Shown here piece after piece: positions 1 through 13,700 of a stretch of 64,000 nt of DNA. Numbering within the stretch: the first letter of the stretch is position 1; every line of letters begins with the position of its first letter. The notes beneath the pieces were generated by a model that ran no database searches, was not told the DNA's origin, and saw only the letters and a program-made list of their open reading frames with translations. The DNA comes from Procambarus clarkii (Eukaryota > Arthropoda > Malacostraca > Decapoda > Cambaridae), in the NCBI RefSeq assembly GCF_040958095.1, contig NC_091175.1, forward strand, positions 18,326,195-18,390,194, written 5' to 3'. A program made the translations under genes and the position numbers.

Positions 1-3000
1 CACATATGATTCTCAGATTGTCTGTTTTTACTGCTCTAACACTGTCGTCAAGCATTCGTACATAACAGGTGGCATCGCTTCTCCTTCGTGCACACCTTTG
101 AATGCATCTAGTCTTGTTTTGATATTCTAACCCAAAGCTTTTAGAGCACCAGCCAATTTTCTTCCCTGACTGACCTTACTCTCAACTTGAATTGCACAAA
201 TACCACTCTTGGCAGTCACACATCCCAGATATTCAATCGCCCACTACCACTGGTCAAACAGTATTTCATACAAAGAATTTCCATTTCTCTCAACTATAAC
301 CATTTGTTAAACATTTACTTCAAAACACACTTCTCTCACACACTTCAAATTTGAAACTAATCTACATAGTTCTCTTTCACTCTATTAAAAGTTTATGCAA
401 CATTTGCATAAATAAAATTGTATAAACTGTTCTCCCGTCACTAATTTTAGATCTATAACAAGGTTATCAACCCTTCTCTAATATTTATCTCCCTCATGAC
501 TCCATATACAGTATGCATACCCAGCACCTTAAATAACCAGAGTGATATCACACAACCCTGAAGTGCAGCTGTCTACATCTTCAGCTCACAACCAACGATT
601 CTGGGGGTTTGTTCCCCCCCGAGTAGGATAGAGATGGTTAGGTACGTTTCCCTTCATCTGATGCCCATGTTAGATTAATGTAAGTTGCATCCTGGGAAAG
701 ATCATCAGGAGTTGTTGGCCTAGAGAGACCTTAAATTAATTAAGAACATAAGAATGAAGGTAACTGCAAAAGGCTTATTGGCCCATACGAGGCAGCTCCT
801 ATTTGAGCTGCCTCAAACCTTGATGAGCATTAATAAGCTTCCTGTCCCTGACTATGGGTAATTGTAAGGTGACCCATACACCTATACTAATATCGCACTT
901 GTGACTCATTGCTCCATTAGCAGTCACATGCATTGCTACCAACAAGGAAAGTTCTCAGGATTTAACAATACTGCCAACTTCATAAATGCTCAGGCACTCT
1001 GAAAGTTCTTCTTCATTAATTTTCTTCAATACCATATGCAACTTACAATCTCTCCCATACCTACTTTACAACCTGTTTCAATGCAAATCTCTGCAATATA
1101 GTCTCTTCCACCACAGAACCCACTTTATTCATCAATGATAAATTTCTCTGTAATCTCCTGTACTCTTTTATCTTGCTTTGACCACTTAAAGTCATCATGA
1201 ATGTTATAATAGTTCAATCACGGCTCCTTTTCCAAACCACCAACAAATACAACTATCTTATGCTAGCCGGGCAAATTCTCTGCACACACACACGAGTAAA
1301 CACTACTCGGAGTTCCTACGTATTTTCTTCACAACATTTAATGATTTCTGCATATACCTCATCAACTCCTGTAACTTTCCCACATACCAGCTTCTTCACT
1401 AATGTATTAACCTTTTCCAAAGACATATCAGTTATTTTACAATCTTGCATTCTTCTACACCATCAAACAAAAGGCCAAGCATACCTGGATAGAGTTTCGG
1501 GAGTTATTCTACTCCGCGAGCCTGGCCCGAGGCCAGGCTCAACCAGGGCCAAGCACATTCACATTAATTCATCACTTCGAATCATAATAGCATTCTCCCC
1601 ACCTATTTCTAATCTCTACACCATTTAACTTTCTCCCATGTACAGGGAATAAATAACAATAACATGGTTGAAACAAATAACCCAACCCACACATGGGATG
1701 AAATGATACTGACAATGTTCGGTTCGTTCTGGACCTTTGTTGAGATGTGACATGGCATGATAAGGGTCCAAGACACCTCAAAATGTTGTCACTTTCATTT
1801 CAATCCATGTGTGTGAGGGTCAGGTTATTTATTTCTCCCAAAGCTATCTTGAACATCCCATTTACTCATCCACGAGTCTGCGTGCTAAATTTCCTGACTT
1901 AATTTCAAAAGGTGCCCTGCTTTCTCAAAACATTACTGGTAATTACTTTTAATTTTTCTTCTGATCTCAATTACTATTTTTTTTTTAACAAAGGGAACTG
2001 CATAAGGGCTACTTGCCCATAAACAGGCAGCTCCTATTTTATACCCATCCAAACCCATTCATATACCTAACCCCTCCACACTCCAAACATTCCACCAATG
2101 CTACATCTATTTGGTTACCCGATAATTTGTTCCCTAAATCAACAAGCCTATTTCTAAGCCAGTATTTACCACTTCTCCAATAAATAACAACTGTTAAAAG
2201 TTCTAATTTGTGTTTATACATTTAAAACCTAATTTATCTCTCTTGTTATAACTCATTCATATACAATACACTGTACTGTACATTAACAATGCCACTCCCT
2301 ATTCTTCATCTTTTTATTTTTAATCTTATTGTAAATATTACTATATTTTTAATCTTTCTTCCTACAGAAGGTTTCTCATTCCCAGGATTACCTTCTTCAT
2401 CCTTCACGGCACGCACTCAAGTGAACTTATGTCCCTTCTAATCTGTTTTACATACTTTGATGCTGCAATAAATTATCCACAGCATCTGAAGAATTAATCA
2501 GTTTTCTTTATGTAGCTTTATTCCAATCACAGCACATTAAAATGTAAATAATGCGGTAATAACTTTAACTGCCTAGAACTGTTCACTTTCTTAACCTCAA
2601 TATAGAATCAAAACCTCTGGAAATGAAAATACAAATATATAATTGCATTCTTAAACAGGAGGGAGGATGGCTCAAGTGGCCGCAACAGGAAGAGTAATCG
2701 TAGCAACGTGTATAATACGATAACGTGGTAATATGAGCAGAATGCCGGCAAAATCTGGTAACAAATTATGAAAAATGTAGAACCAAGTTAAAAACTTAAA
2801 AAAATACTGAGAGTTTTGCAAAGTTCCCAATAAAAATTACATAAATCTGATGTATACTTTGGACTGTTAAGCATTAAGTACATGCATGTCACGAGTGGTT
2901 AATAATCCCCCCCCTTCCCAATGGAAACAGGTTTCAATAAATAATTAAGAAAAACTTCATAAAGTACTTCAGAATAACATTTTTGTAGCCCGTCCTCATA

Positions 3001-3908
3001 AAAAATGGCCAATTTTCACTCCTTGCAGCCACCAAACCATCTGTTTACAAACGAAAATGCTTTAAGCTTCACTCACAAGTGATGATATTCGAACATTTCT
3101 TGAACAACGTTTCGTTGGCAACCTATGTTCGAATCGCAACTCCGTAAATGCTTCACCCACATGCTACAAATACAAGTACTGTAACTGCCAACACAGCCTA
3201 AACACTTAACCTACCTTAACCTATGCCTAAATACATACAATAATATATAATATTAATTTATATTTGAGAAAATTCCTATTTTGAAGGAACAGCTCAATAA
3301 ATTGATGAATGCATCTTTGGGGTTGGCTGATGGATGGATTGAACATAGCCTGAGGATGGGTTGCATTTTTGTTACCTCAACCAAGCCAAATTCACCCACC
3401 GAACTTAAATGTATCGAATCTCACCACTTCAAAAACTGCACGATTTCATCCAAAATGGTCCCATTGACTTTTCTACACTGTAAATAGTTTAATTAAGTTT
3501 AAGTTCTCTGACATTTATAATAATATATAGAGATAATGGGTCACTATTTAGATCTCCTCGCTCTCAATAAGAAAACTAATCCTATGATCCTTTTCAAACA
3601 AGACCCATTCACTTTTACTACCCCCCAAATACTATATGACCAACTTCACCTATGAAATAACTTAGGAACCTGTTCCAATTACAGTAATAACATTTCTGGC
3701 ACCTGTAGACGTAAACTCGGAGTTCCATTGAATGATAAAAAAAAGCACAAGAATACTGGTATAAAAATTTAGGAAAAAGAAGCGCTGCACTAAATAACTT
3801 GGCCTAGTCATCTGGATTTAACCAGGCCTCTCTCTGGAACTCGGACGTTTCTTTCCCCACAGCTGTTTCACAACTACTGGGCTATTAAATAACGAAAAAA
3901 AAAAAAAA
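1..3908. other. No gene seen, left end of window
   Basis: AT-rich DNA with short repeat pieces: a LINE-tail-like scrap (1490-1560), an inverted-repeat family piece (1660-1815, CCAACCCACACATGGG and TCCATGTGTGTGAG, with a relative at 11060-11180), and two GGCTTATTGGCCCATAC copies. Frames above 60 codons lack any family features. Confidence 0.6.
730..830 (+). repeat. Dispersed repeat, GGCTTATTGGCCCATAC family
   Basis: It shares AAGAATGAAGGTAACTGCAA and GAGGCAGCTCCTATT with 1990-2200, 6510-6665 and 62275-62325. Probably part of a LINE; I cannot place it. Confidence 0.55.
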
Positions 3909-4841
3909 GCATTGAATGTAATGAAATGTCATTTTCTGGGCGAGTCCCGGAGGCTCCCCGGAGCTTACTAGGCTGATATGCTAATGTCAGACTTTGGCAT
4001 CAGTCATGTGTATGGAGTTTTATGGGCCTACCGGGGACCACGAGCCAGAACCTGGTTCCCTCAGAAGAGGCAAGGGGAGCAATGGCCTATAGAAACCCCC
4101 GTGTGGTTGGAAGCATTCTATGTCTGCCATCGACCGGGTTAGGCACCCAGAAAGGTAAGCGTCCCAAAACAAACTCCTATTCTGGTGAAAATTGCTACCA
4201 CAAGCTGAACAAGTAGATAGAACTCCCCCTAAAATAAACGAGCAAACAATCATGACGTCACACGTATCCGCACCGCTGTCCACGCAGCTCCCCCCTCCCC
4301 GGGAGAGGGAAGGGGGAGCCCCAGACCCCATGCACCACCTAGAAGACAGACACCACACTCTAGGTACATGGAGCACATGTCAGCCTTTAGCATCAGCCTT
4401 AGCCTTAGAACTGGGGGTGGATAGTCGGTGCGATGGGTCTGGGGCTCCCCCTTCCCCCTCCCAGGGAGGGGGGAGCTGCGCGGACAGCATCACGATGACG
4501 TGTGACGTCATGATTGTTTGCTCGTTTATTTTAGAGGGAGTTCTATCCACTTGTTCGGCTTGTGGTAGCAATTTTCACCAGAATACGGGTTTGTTTTGGG
4601 ACGCTTACCTTTCTGGGTGCCTAACTTGGTCGATGGCAAACATAGAATGCTTCCAACCACATGGGAAGGGGGAAGGCCTTCTATAGGCCATTGCTCCCCT
4701 TGCCTCTTCTGAGGGGGCCAGGTTCTGGCTCGTGGTCCCCGGTAGGCCCATAGAACTCCATACACATGACTGATGCCAAAGTCTGACATTAGCATATCAG
4801 CCTAGTAAGCTCCGGGGAGCCGAAGGGGCTCTTCCCAGAAA
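3909..4841. mobile_element. DIRS-derived foldback element
   Basis: Two arms of about 390-400 bp in inverted orientation around 4330-4440. The ends match the two different ends of the element at 28.7-33.1 kb: the left has the GTTGAATGTAATGAAA-type extension (GCATTGAATG), the right ends GGGCTCTTCCCAGAAA. No coding content remains. The long frames here are arm artefacts. Confidence 0.8.
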
Positions 4842-5410
4842 GAGAACAGAAAAGACCACCGACTACCTTCACACGGCAGTACAATAATATGTATATACAT
4901 TAAATCTTAAAACATATAAAATGATGCACATACATCTACATAAACATACAGATATGTCAATACATGAATATCTATACGAGTGGTTTACAGTCAAGTATTT
5001 AATTTCTAAGGCATATATAATAGTTTTGTTTTTGCTTGCCAGTTTGCCCATACAATATACAGTATTCAAAGAATTCACTTAAAGGGAAACACAGCATTTA
5101 AATAGACTACACGAGTTTGCCCAGCTGAACTCTTGGGGAAGAACAGGGTTGGTTCGGACAGCATGTTGTGATGACATCACAGCCCGCCCTTTGCTTTTGG
5201 AACGGGATTCAAACTTTTGGAACAGACTTTTGTAAAGTCTGCAATGGTCAAGTGAATAACATACTGGATCTGCTAGAGTATTTGGAGTACTAGGCTATCT
5301 CAGGTTCGAATCCTTCACAAGGTTGAATTCTTCAGTTGCATATAACTTACGCGTTTATGCAAGTGTGTCACGTATTTATTTATTTATTTACTGTATTTAT
5401 ATATATATAT

Positions 5411-5823
5411 ATCGTACCTAGTAGCCAGAATGCACTTCTCGGCCTACTATACAAGGCCCGATTTGCCTAATAGGCAGAGTGATTTTCTTTATTTTCCATA
5501 AATTGTTTCGAATTGGTTTATTTGAATAATTATCATTAAATTATATTAGGAACATAAATTATTGACGTAGTTGTGTTAGTTTAGGATAGGTTTAGATAGG
5601 TTAGGTTAGGTTAGGTTAGGTAGGGTTGGTTTGGTTCGGTCATATATCTACGTTAGTTTTAACTCAAATTTAAACAAATTAACTTATACATAATAAAATA
5701 GCCAGATTTATCATTTCATAAGAAAAAAGGTTTGAAAAATATATAAATTCAGGAAAACTTGGCTTATTAGGCAAATCAGACCTTGCATAGTAGGCAGAGT
5801 ACGACGTTCTGGCTACTAGGTAC
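5411..5823. mobile_element. MITE in (TA)n with TTAGG-like core
   Basis: The ends CGTACCTAGTAGCCAGAA and TTCTGGCTACTAGGTACAAC are inverted repeats of about 80 bp, bordered by TA-rich DNA. The core holds several TTAGG units. The same family occurs at 5987-6364 (complete), 35240-35466 (half) and 56430-56775 (right end lost). Confidence 0.75.
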
Positions 5824-5826
5824 AAC

Positions 5827-5986
<160 letters not shown>

Positions 5987-6361
5987 TCGTACCTAGTAGC
6001 CAGAACGCACTTCTCAGCCTACTATGCAAGGCCCGATTTGCCTAATAAGCCAAGTTTTCATGACTTAATTGTTTTTCGACTACCTAACCTACCTAACCTA
6101 ACCTAACCTAACTTTTTCGGCTACCTAACCTAACCTATAAAGATAGGTTAGGTTAGGTAGGGTTGGTTAGGTTCGGTCATATATCTACGTTAATTTTAAC
6201 TACAATAAAAAAAAATTGACCTCATACATAATGAAATGGGTAGCTTTATCATTTCATAAGAAAAAAATTAGAGAAAATATATTAATTCAGGAAAACTTGG
6301 CTTATTAGGCAAATCGGGCCTTGCATAGTAGGCCAAAAAGTGCGTTCTGGCTACTAGATAC

Positions 6362-6364
<3 letters not shown>
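5987..6364. mobile_element. MITE in (TA)n, second copy
   Basis: It has GTCGTACCTAGTAGCCAGAA at the left and the inverted form ending GATACGAC at the right, with (CCTAA)n and (TTAGG)n arms facing each other in the middle. Flanked by (TATG)n and (TA)n. Confidence 0.75.
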
Positions 6365-6417
<53 letters not shown>

Positions 6418-7628
6418 GTATGTATGTATGTTTTTTAGGTTTTAGTAAAGCTCAACCTACTCCGACTCACATGACTCCATGATAGAGTCACATCACATGA
6501 CGAACTAGGCAGAAGAATAAATGAAGCTGCAGAAGACCTATTGGCCCATGCGAGGCAGCTTCTATTTATATCCACCCAACTCGCTTGTGTCTTGCCTACA
6601 CTTGAGACAATTCGATGATCCTACATCTATCAGGTTACCCCAGCAACTGGTTCCATAAATCAACAACTATTTTCAGGCAACTCATCAATTAAAATGAAAC
6701 TTAACAGAAATGTAAATCAACTGGTCGAACTATATTAATTAATTTTAATTAATTGTAATTTTAATTAAAACTATATTAATTAATTATTAATTATTAATTA
6801 ATAATTCAGTAATTTTGATTATATGACTGATGAATACTGCTTTCTTTTCAAAATAATGATGTACTGTATTCATACTGTGGCTTTGAGGTCATATAAATAT
6901 ATATCGTTTCTCAATTCACCTCTATATAAATTTATTTCATACTATTGGAATTAAACGTGTTTTTGTTTCAATGTGTTGGCTTTTATGAACGCCAGAATTT
7001 ACAGATATTTTCCCAAAACCTGTCCAAACCATTCCCAGTCTCCCCCTCCATTAACAAATCCAATTAGGTCATTTGGATAACAAATAAGCTTCGGCTAATA
7101 TTTAAAAAGATTCTGCAGAAAATCTTGACACTGAAGAAAATAAGTATTGCAAATGTGTGTAAACACATTGTGTGTAAAGTAGCAGTGTGGGTACAAACAC
7201 CCAACTTGAGTCAGACTGCCAATGCACCACAACACCCAGAAAGATCATAGAATTAAGTGCGGTAGATTAATGATTCACAGAACCATCATTTCTTTTTCCA
7301 ATTCCATTACAGTATTCCAATGCACTTTATGGAACATGATGGAACTACAAAAAACTGTAATATATCTAGTAAATGTATTAAATTATATATGCACTGTCTA
7401 CATAATTACCAAGATTTCTCTAATGTGCCTTATCTACGTCATTACCCTAAGAGTGACATCATAAACAGCAATTAAAATGTCGACGAGGCACTTGTGGGGG
7501 AAGTGAAGACTGACTCTGTGGTGTACAAAACTGAGAAAGCCAAGCACCTTAAATAATCACAATTCCCAATGAGTTTACTTATCCTATATAGCACCATTAA
7601 TTTCACTGGGTCATGTTTTGAACACTCC

Positions 7629-7781
7629 TTAGCTTTTCCTGGGCTTAATTTTACCATAGACAAAGTTTTGTCCTCTGTCCACAAGACCGCCACCATTTTC
7701 AGCTTCTACGAGGGTCTTCTTACGAATATAGTGGAAATGATCCAGAGCAAAGTTGTAAAACTCATTTTCCAACCTCCAAAC
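7629..7781 (-). CDS. Hs2st: Hs2st exon 8: C-terminus and stop
   Basis: This exon encodes residues 320-369: VWRLENEFYNFALDHFHYI, then a Gly-rich turn and GQNFVYGKIKPRKS, ending in TAA. It aligns with the vertebrate C-terminus (IWKMENEFYEFALEQF ... AQNFFYEKI). The acceptor is TTGTCTTTGCAG|GTT. The 3' UTR continues to lower coordinates; I did not find a convincing poly(A) signal. Confidence 0.95.
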   Translation of the reverse strand, partial: VWRLENEFYNFALDHFHYIRKKTLVEAENGGGLVDRGQNFVYGKIKPRKS

Positions 7782-10700
7782 CTGCAAAGACAAATACTTA
7801 TTCAAATTATTCAAACAAACAAATTCAAATGTATTGTAGCCTCTAAAAGAGCCTTTTCGAGAATATGGCAAAAATCATCCAGAGCAGAGCTGTAACATTC
7901 TTGTTCCAATCTCTATACCTGTAAAGACAGCACATTAAGTTTAAAATTTAAGCCAATAGTGGAAGCTTTCAAGAGAGAACTGGACAAGTTTTTGCTGGAG
8001 TTACTGGATCCACCAGGCTGTTATGGTTATGTGGACTTTTGGGCTATAAAAAAATGAACCAATCCGTCCTCTTATAAATTACTGTACGTCGCATTTCACT
8101 CGTATGCGCACTCAGGCTAAAAATTGACGTAATTCAAATTGAAATCTGCTCACGAAAGTGACGTACTGTCACGTTTTCTGTTTTGGTTCCTCTGGCTAAG
8201 TCTGTTAGGTTAGGAGAGGAAACTTTCAATTAATGGTTTACATGACATTTTGAAACCTTAGGAGAACTTCCTGCCCTCCTATCCTACCAGACGACCCTTA
8301 AATTGGTGTTTTGGAAAACAAAATTCCAAAATTTAATTGGAAAATTAATTTTCATTTTGGATTACGTCGATATTTGGCCATAGCGCATACGAGCAAAAGC
8401 GACATAATTTGTAAGAGGACAGGTTGGACGAAATGCCTCACAAACCAGGCAAGTCCCAGGAACGGGTGGCCAAAGACTAGGCTATGGTCGTAGACGAATT
8501 CCCGAAATCACAAACTGGTAATCATTTAGTTATGGAAAAGGACTTTTACACACGTGCACCATAGTCTGCTCATAATGATTTTAACTTTTTGGTTAATAAG
8601 TGATTCGCTTCAACAGAAACAACCGATTCATCCAAATACTACAGCAGATATGCTAGGCATTATCCACCAATGATTATTATCCAAGAGAGCACACACGTTC
8701 TTTAAGCTGTTGCATCAAGATGATATTAATATGGAGCTCCAGGTGGAGGGCTACACTCAATATTTACAACATAGAACAGTTCTACATACTACACCCAGAG
8801 GGCTTAACTGGAAGCTAGAAATGCAAGGAAACCAGTTTACCACCCAGTACGGGTGGTCAGTGAGTGGAATGCACTGAAAAAAATTTTGTGAGAGCCACCT
8901 CCATCCATAACTTTAAAGCCAGATTCAACAAAGGATTTGAACACCAGAATAGTTAAATTAATATCAAACTGGTACAACAAGGGTACAGGGGCAAGGCATA
9001 AAGAGCCAGACCTAACTTCCCCACAGTCACTAATAGGCAAGTACCTGGTAGTATCCACCAAATTTTGAATTTCTGCCTCTCAAAGATAGAGCATACGTAC
9101 AGAGCCAGAGAGCTCCATTTGGGGAATATTCAGGCGTCCGTTACTTAGGGATAGAGCGGGCACAATCTAGGGGAATAATGTGCTAGTGATAGCTCCTCAA
9201 AGACGGGCAGAAAGGGAAGAAACATTCTGCGGAAGAATATACAAGAACCATAACTACATTCCAAATAAACAAATAAGACTTTACCTTTGTATTTTGAAGC
9301 TTGGCTATAGTTTCATCAGACGGCATTATCTTCTTAGATGTTTTTCTTATGTGAGATTTTGTACCTGTAAAAATATAAACATAATAGTGATATCAAGAAA
9401 ATTCTGACAACATTTTATATCTTCTTTTTCATAGCCAATAAACGTTCTCGGTACGAAAATGTAGAAAATCAATGTTATAAACAACAATTCTACATCCAAG
9501 TAGCAAACTATTAAGAGTTAAAGATAGTACAGGTCTATAGTCAAAGCATAGATATATATATATATACAAGGTTTGGCAAAATCTACTACACATTACCATG
9601 AAAATCAAGCACAGTACTGTACAGTAGTAAGTTTGTAATAATAAACATTACTACATTTATAAATTACATACTATACTGTAAAATTATGTACATATTTATA
9701 ATTACAGCATTGAGTGAAGATTACTTGTCATTTACAGTGTATAGAGCATCTTCATTACGAACTTTGGCTATGTCTATTCTCAGTAATTTGCAAGGAGAGT
9801 GTGCAGCATTTTCTCATGATGTGTCAAATCATGAATCTCAGTGGAAAAGATCATACCATCAAGGCAAATGGGGGGGAGCCTTCAAGAACCCGCCGGCTGC
9901 CTGTCCTCGTTGAGGCCACTAGTGTTAGTGGCTCTTGGATAAACTCGGGTAAATGTGAAGTAATTTTACTTAACCAGAAACATTCAAAGCAAAGGAAGCC
10001 ACCTAACCTAATGAGACCAATGCTCGCTAATCAGAGGAAGCGTCAATAAAACCCAACTTGAAATTTTGCAAAACCACTATTGCAGTGGTTACGAGAGTCA
10101 AAATTGCTATACACTGTGTATGTGCAGACGGGATGGAATCTGAGACCCCTTTTACTACCATGCATAGCGGGTAAATGTTGCTGTAACGGGTAAATGTTGC
10201 TGCAATGGGTAAATGTTGCTGCAACGGGTAAATGTTGCTGCAACAAGTAAATGTTGTTACGTGTAAATGTTGTCGTAACGAGTAAATGCATAATGTTTTA
10301 ATGAGATCACATGAACGTGATACATGTGTGGGAAAATAATGAGAAAATAAAAATAATGTTTATGCTCATCTCGCCTAATACCGTTTCAATGGTATCTGAA
10401 ACTTCATCATAGAATTTTTCCCATTTACTCTTCCTGCTAGAAATTCAAGCAAATTGAGCTAACATCTTGGAAACCTTCACTGCCTAAAGAAATTCTATAA
10501 CTCTTATGTGAATACCAGAAGCCCTATAATTTACATATTACATGTAAACTGCTTCATCTAGCTTTTTATATAAATTTTTTTGTATACTATGTGGTTTTAT
10601 TATTACTCAGTATATAGCATGTAATGAAAAGAAACAGTTTCAACAGTTAATATTTTGATGCAGATTTTAAAATAACCTTCATTTTATATCTTCCAAACAA

Positions 10701-13700
10701 ATATTTGTTATTTTTTGGCACCTAACGAACAATAAACTGTTCAATAGAGCCTACTATCAGGTGCTGATAAAAAATTTACACAGATGACTACACAACCAAA
10801 ATTTAAACAGCAAGCCAGCCTAAATGCCAAACATTCGTATATGTTGTCCTGCTACTTCATAATATATTTTTAATACTCTATAATCCCAGATACTGCAGTT
10901 GAGCTGTACATAAATTTTATATAATAATGGAACACTGGTCAAGGCAGGTTTTAAATATATTGCTTATGCTCAAAATTTAGATGTGTATTCTCTCCCACAC
11001 AACTGTGCGTGCAGAGAATAAGTCACAATAACGTCAGTGAAAAAACCAGCCTAACCCATGTGAAGTGAAAGTGACAAAACATTGGCCCATCTCGGACCCT
11101 TATCAAGCCACAACTTGATCAGGATCCAAGACAGGACAAAACATTGTCACTTTTCTTTATTCTCATGTGTGTGGGTTGGGTTATATATTTTGCATACCGA
11201 AATAATTTGCTCAGCATTTCGATGGGGGCTTGTGCAATGTATGACAAGCACAGCCATGTACAGGCTTAAATGGGCAAAATGTGTAATTTGCTACGCACTG
11301 CAAAATGACATCACAAAAATGTAATATATTCATGAGAACATGATAAGATCATTTGATAGGATCAAGCCCACATCCCCGAACTCCCAGGCACACGATACCT
11401 GGAGAGGGTTCTAGGAGTTGTTCTACTCTCCAAGACCGGCCTGAGGCCAGGCTCGAAAGCATAACACTATGTTGCCATGCTTAACCCATAACATCTTCAT
11501 TACCCATTTTCACCACTTTGTGGAGTGGAGAGGAATGAGCCCAGGGAAGCAGTACAGTAAAACTAAAGTTAAGATTCCATTCACCCGAACCGTACGGGCC
11601 TCGAACCACGGATCCCACGCGTGTGAGGCAATATCTTCTAAAGTTAAGATATTTTAAATTTTTTACTCGTCTATATTCTACACTACACACGTCCACACTA
11701 CAACACAATATGGGAAACCATCCACAGTAGCACCCCACTGCATCATACAACCAGGTGTACAGTGCCCTTCACGAGTTGTCAGTGGTCAAATTCCATCCCA
11801 CGCTTAAACCGAGAGCTAAATGACGCTTCCGACACGGTTTGGGTATAAAGATTTGGCCAGGGTGTATAGTCATAGGAGTTAAAGGGGAAGTGGTATGAGA
11901 TGGTTACGAAGTATAACAAATGATTGAATAGGCCTCTAAACTCTTTCTAAACTTAAATATATATGAATAGTTAATGAGGCTATATCTTTATTACTAATTG
12001 AATGATAATATTGTTGTTTTAAAAGTGGCAGACAGTGAACAGTGGACTGACAGGTGCACTTCCATGGTTCAAATTCAATATCCCAAAAAACTGACGCCAG
12101 CAACAAGCGGCCACATTGGATAGACGAGACAGGACACTTCTGGATGTCACTCACTATGCTAGCTAAAAACCTTATTGTCTTATATTAATCAATCTAAATT
12201 TATCTTGTTTAACTATTATATATAAATTAAATAATAACTAATCATTCACAAAATTTACAAGTAAGGTTTAGTCCATTCAGTGATGTTCATAAATGAGTTA
12301 ATTTGTTTAAGAATAAACTTCAACCACTTGAGCCTTACTAAATACTTGAGTTTAAAGTCAGATTCAAATAAAATAATCACTGAATAGTCTAATTCAAAAT
12401 TCGGATTAAATACGTCATATAATTCAGCCCTCAAGTACTGGGTGAGAATCAACAACAATTTTTTTGATAAAATCTACTGACGGTAGGATTTATTACAAAT
12501 AATTTCCCACAACACTATATTCACTATCTTCTATTCACCTGGGCTCTTTTTTATCACTCACTATATCTGCCCATCCTTTTCACACTCACTTTTACTCCTG
12601 CCCTAAAATTCCCTGGAATTATTTGACTAATGTATAACTAATGAAAAAATCCACAAGGGCCGTGATGAGGGGTTCGAACCTACGCACGGGATGTTCCCAG
12701 ATGCACCTTAGTCAACTGTGCCACAACATGGTAAAAAGAATTGCAACCTGGAGTGCTACTGCCCTCACGAGGATAGTAGGTTCGAACCCTCATAACGGCC
12801 CTTGTGGATTTGTTCATCTGATATATCATGCTATTGTGATTTCTGTGTGCAATGTATAATTAGTTTGCCCTATATACCCTATAAGGTATATATGATAAAC
12901 ACTAGGATTATAGTAAATATGCAGGAATATTTCAGGAATGTTTAAGAGGACCTTTGACAAACCATCAGCTTTCTTTCCCCATCAAGCCACTAGAGAGAGA
13001 AAGTGATCATCAGGTATATTCAGGTAAATATAATACAGTAAGATAAAAGCAAACATAGATTGTCAATTTGAGGAAAATGAATCGATCAATACTTTACAAT
13101 ACCGTATTATAATTTGGGTATGGCCACGGTGAGGTTAACTATTAGTGAACATGTTGACTAAACCACACACTAGAAAGTGAAGGGACGACGATGTTTCAGT
13201 TCGTCCTGGACCATTCTCAAGTCAATTGTGGAGCAACTTCTCAATCGACTTGAGAATGGTCCAGGACAGACCGAAACGTCGTCGTTTCTTCACTTTCTAG
13301 TGTGTGGTTTGGTCAACATATTTCAGCCACGTTATTGTGACTCCTCGTCTGCATATTAGTGAACATTACTGGGTAGATTTTACAGCTGAACAGCACCACT
13401 TCCTCTAATAAAGATTCATATAGATTATATTAGTAGAGCAGGAAAGCACTAAGCCAGTGTAACTATATAGCACTTGGAAGGGACATGAGGACAAGGTGCT
13501 GGGATATAAGCACGGAAGAAATGGTGCCTAGGTATGCATTAAAATACTAATGAATTGTGCATCTTATAATACAAGTGCAATATTTGACGGAGGTGGATAG
13601 CTCTTTGCAGTGAAAAATTTACAAGATGGAGGTATTGGCATATGACATCATGTGACATTATACATTGAAAATACCCACCAGGAAATATGCATGTTGTCAC

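Noticed and set aside
4020-4795. Overlapping frames on both strands near 4-4.8 kb
   Set aside because: Arms of a DIRS-derived foldback read in several frames.
5570-5625. True telomere
   Set aside because: TTAGG units are few and sit inside a repeated MITE in the middle of the window.
10145-10290. CRISPR-like array
   Set aside because: A 19-bp tandem minisatellite without spacers in a eukaryotic genome.
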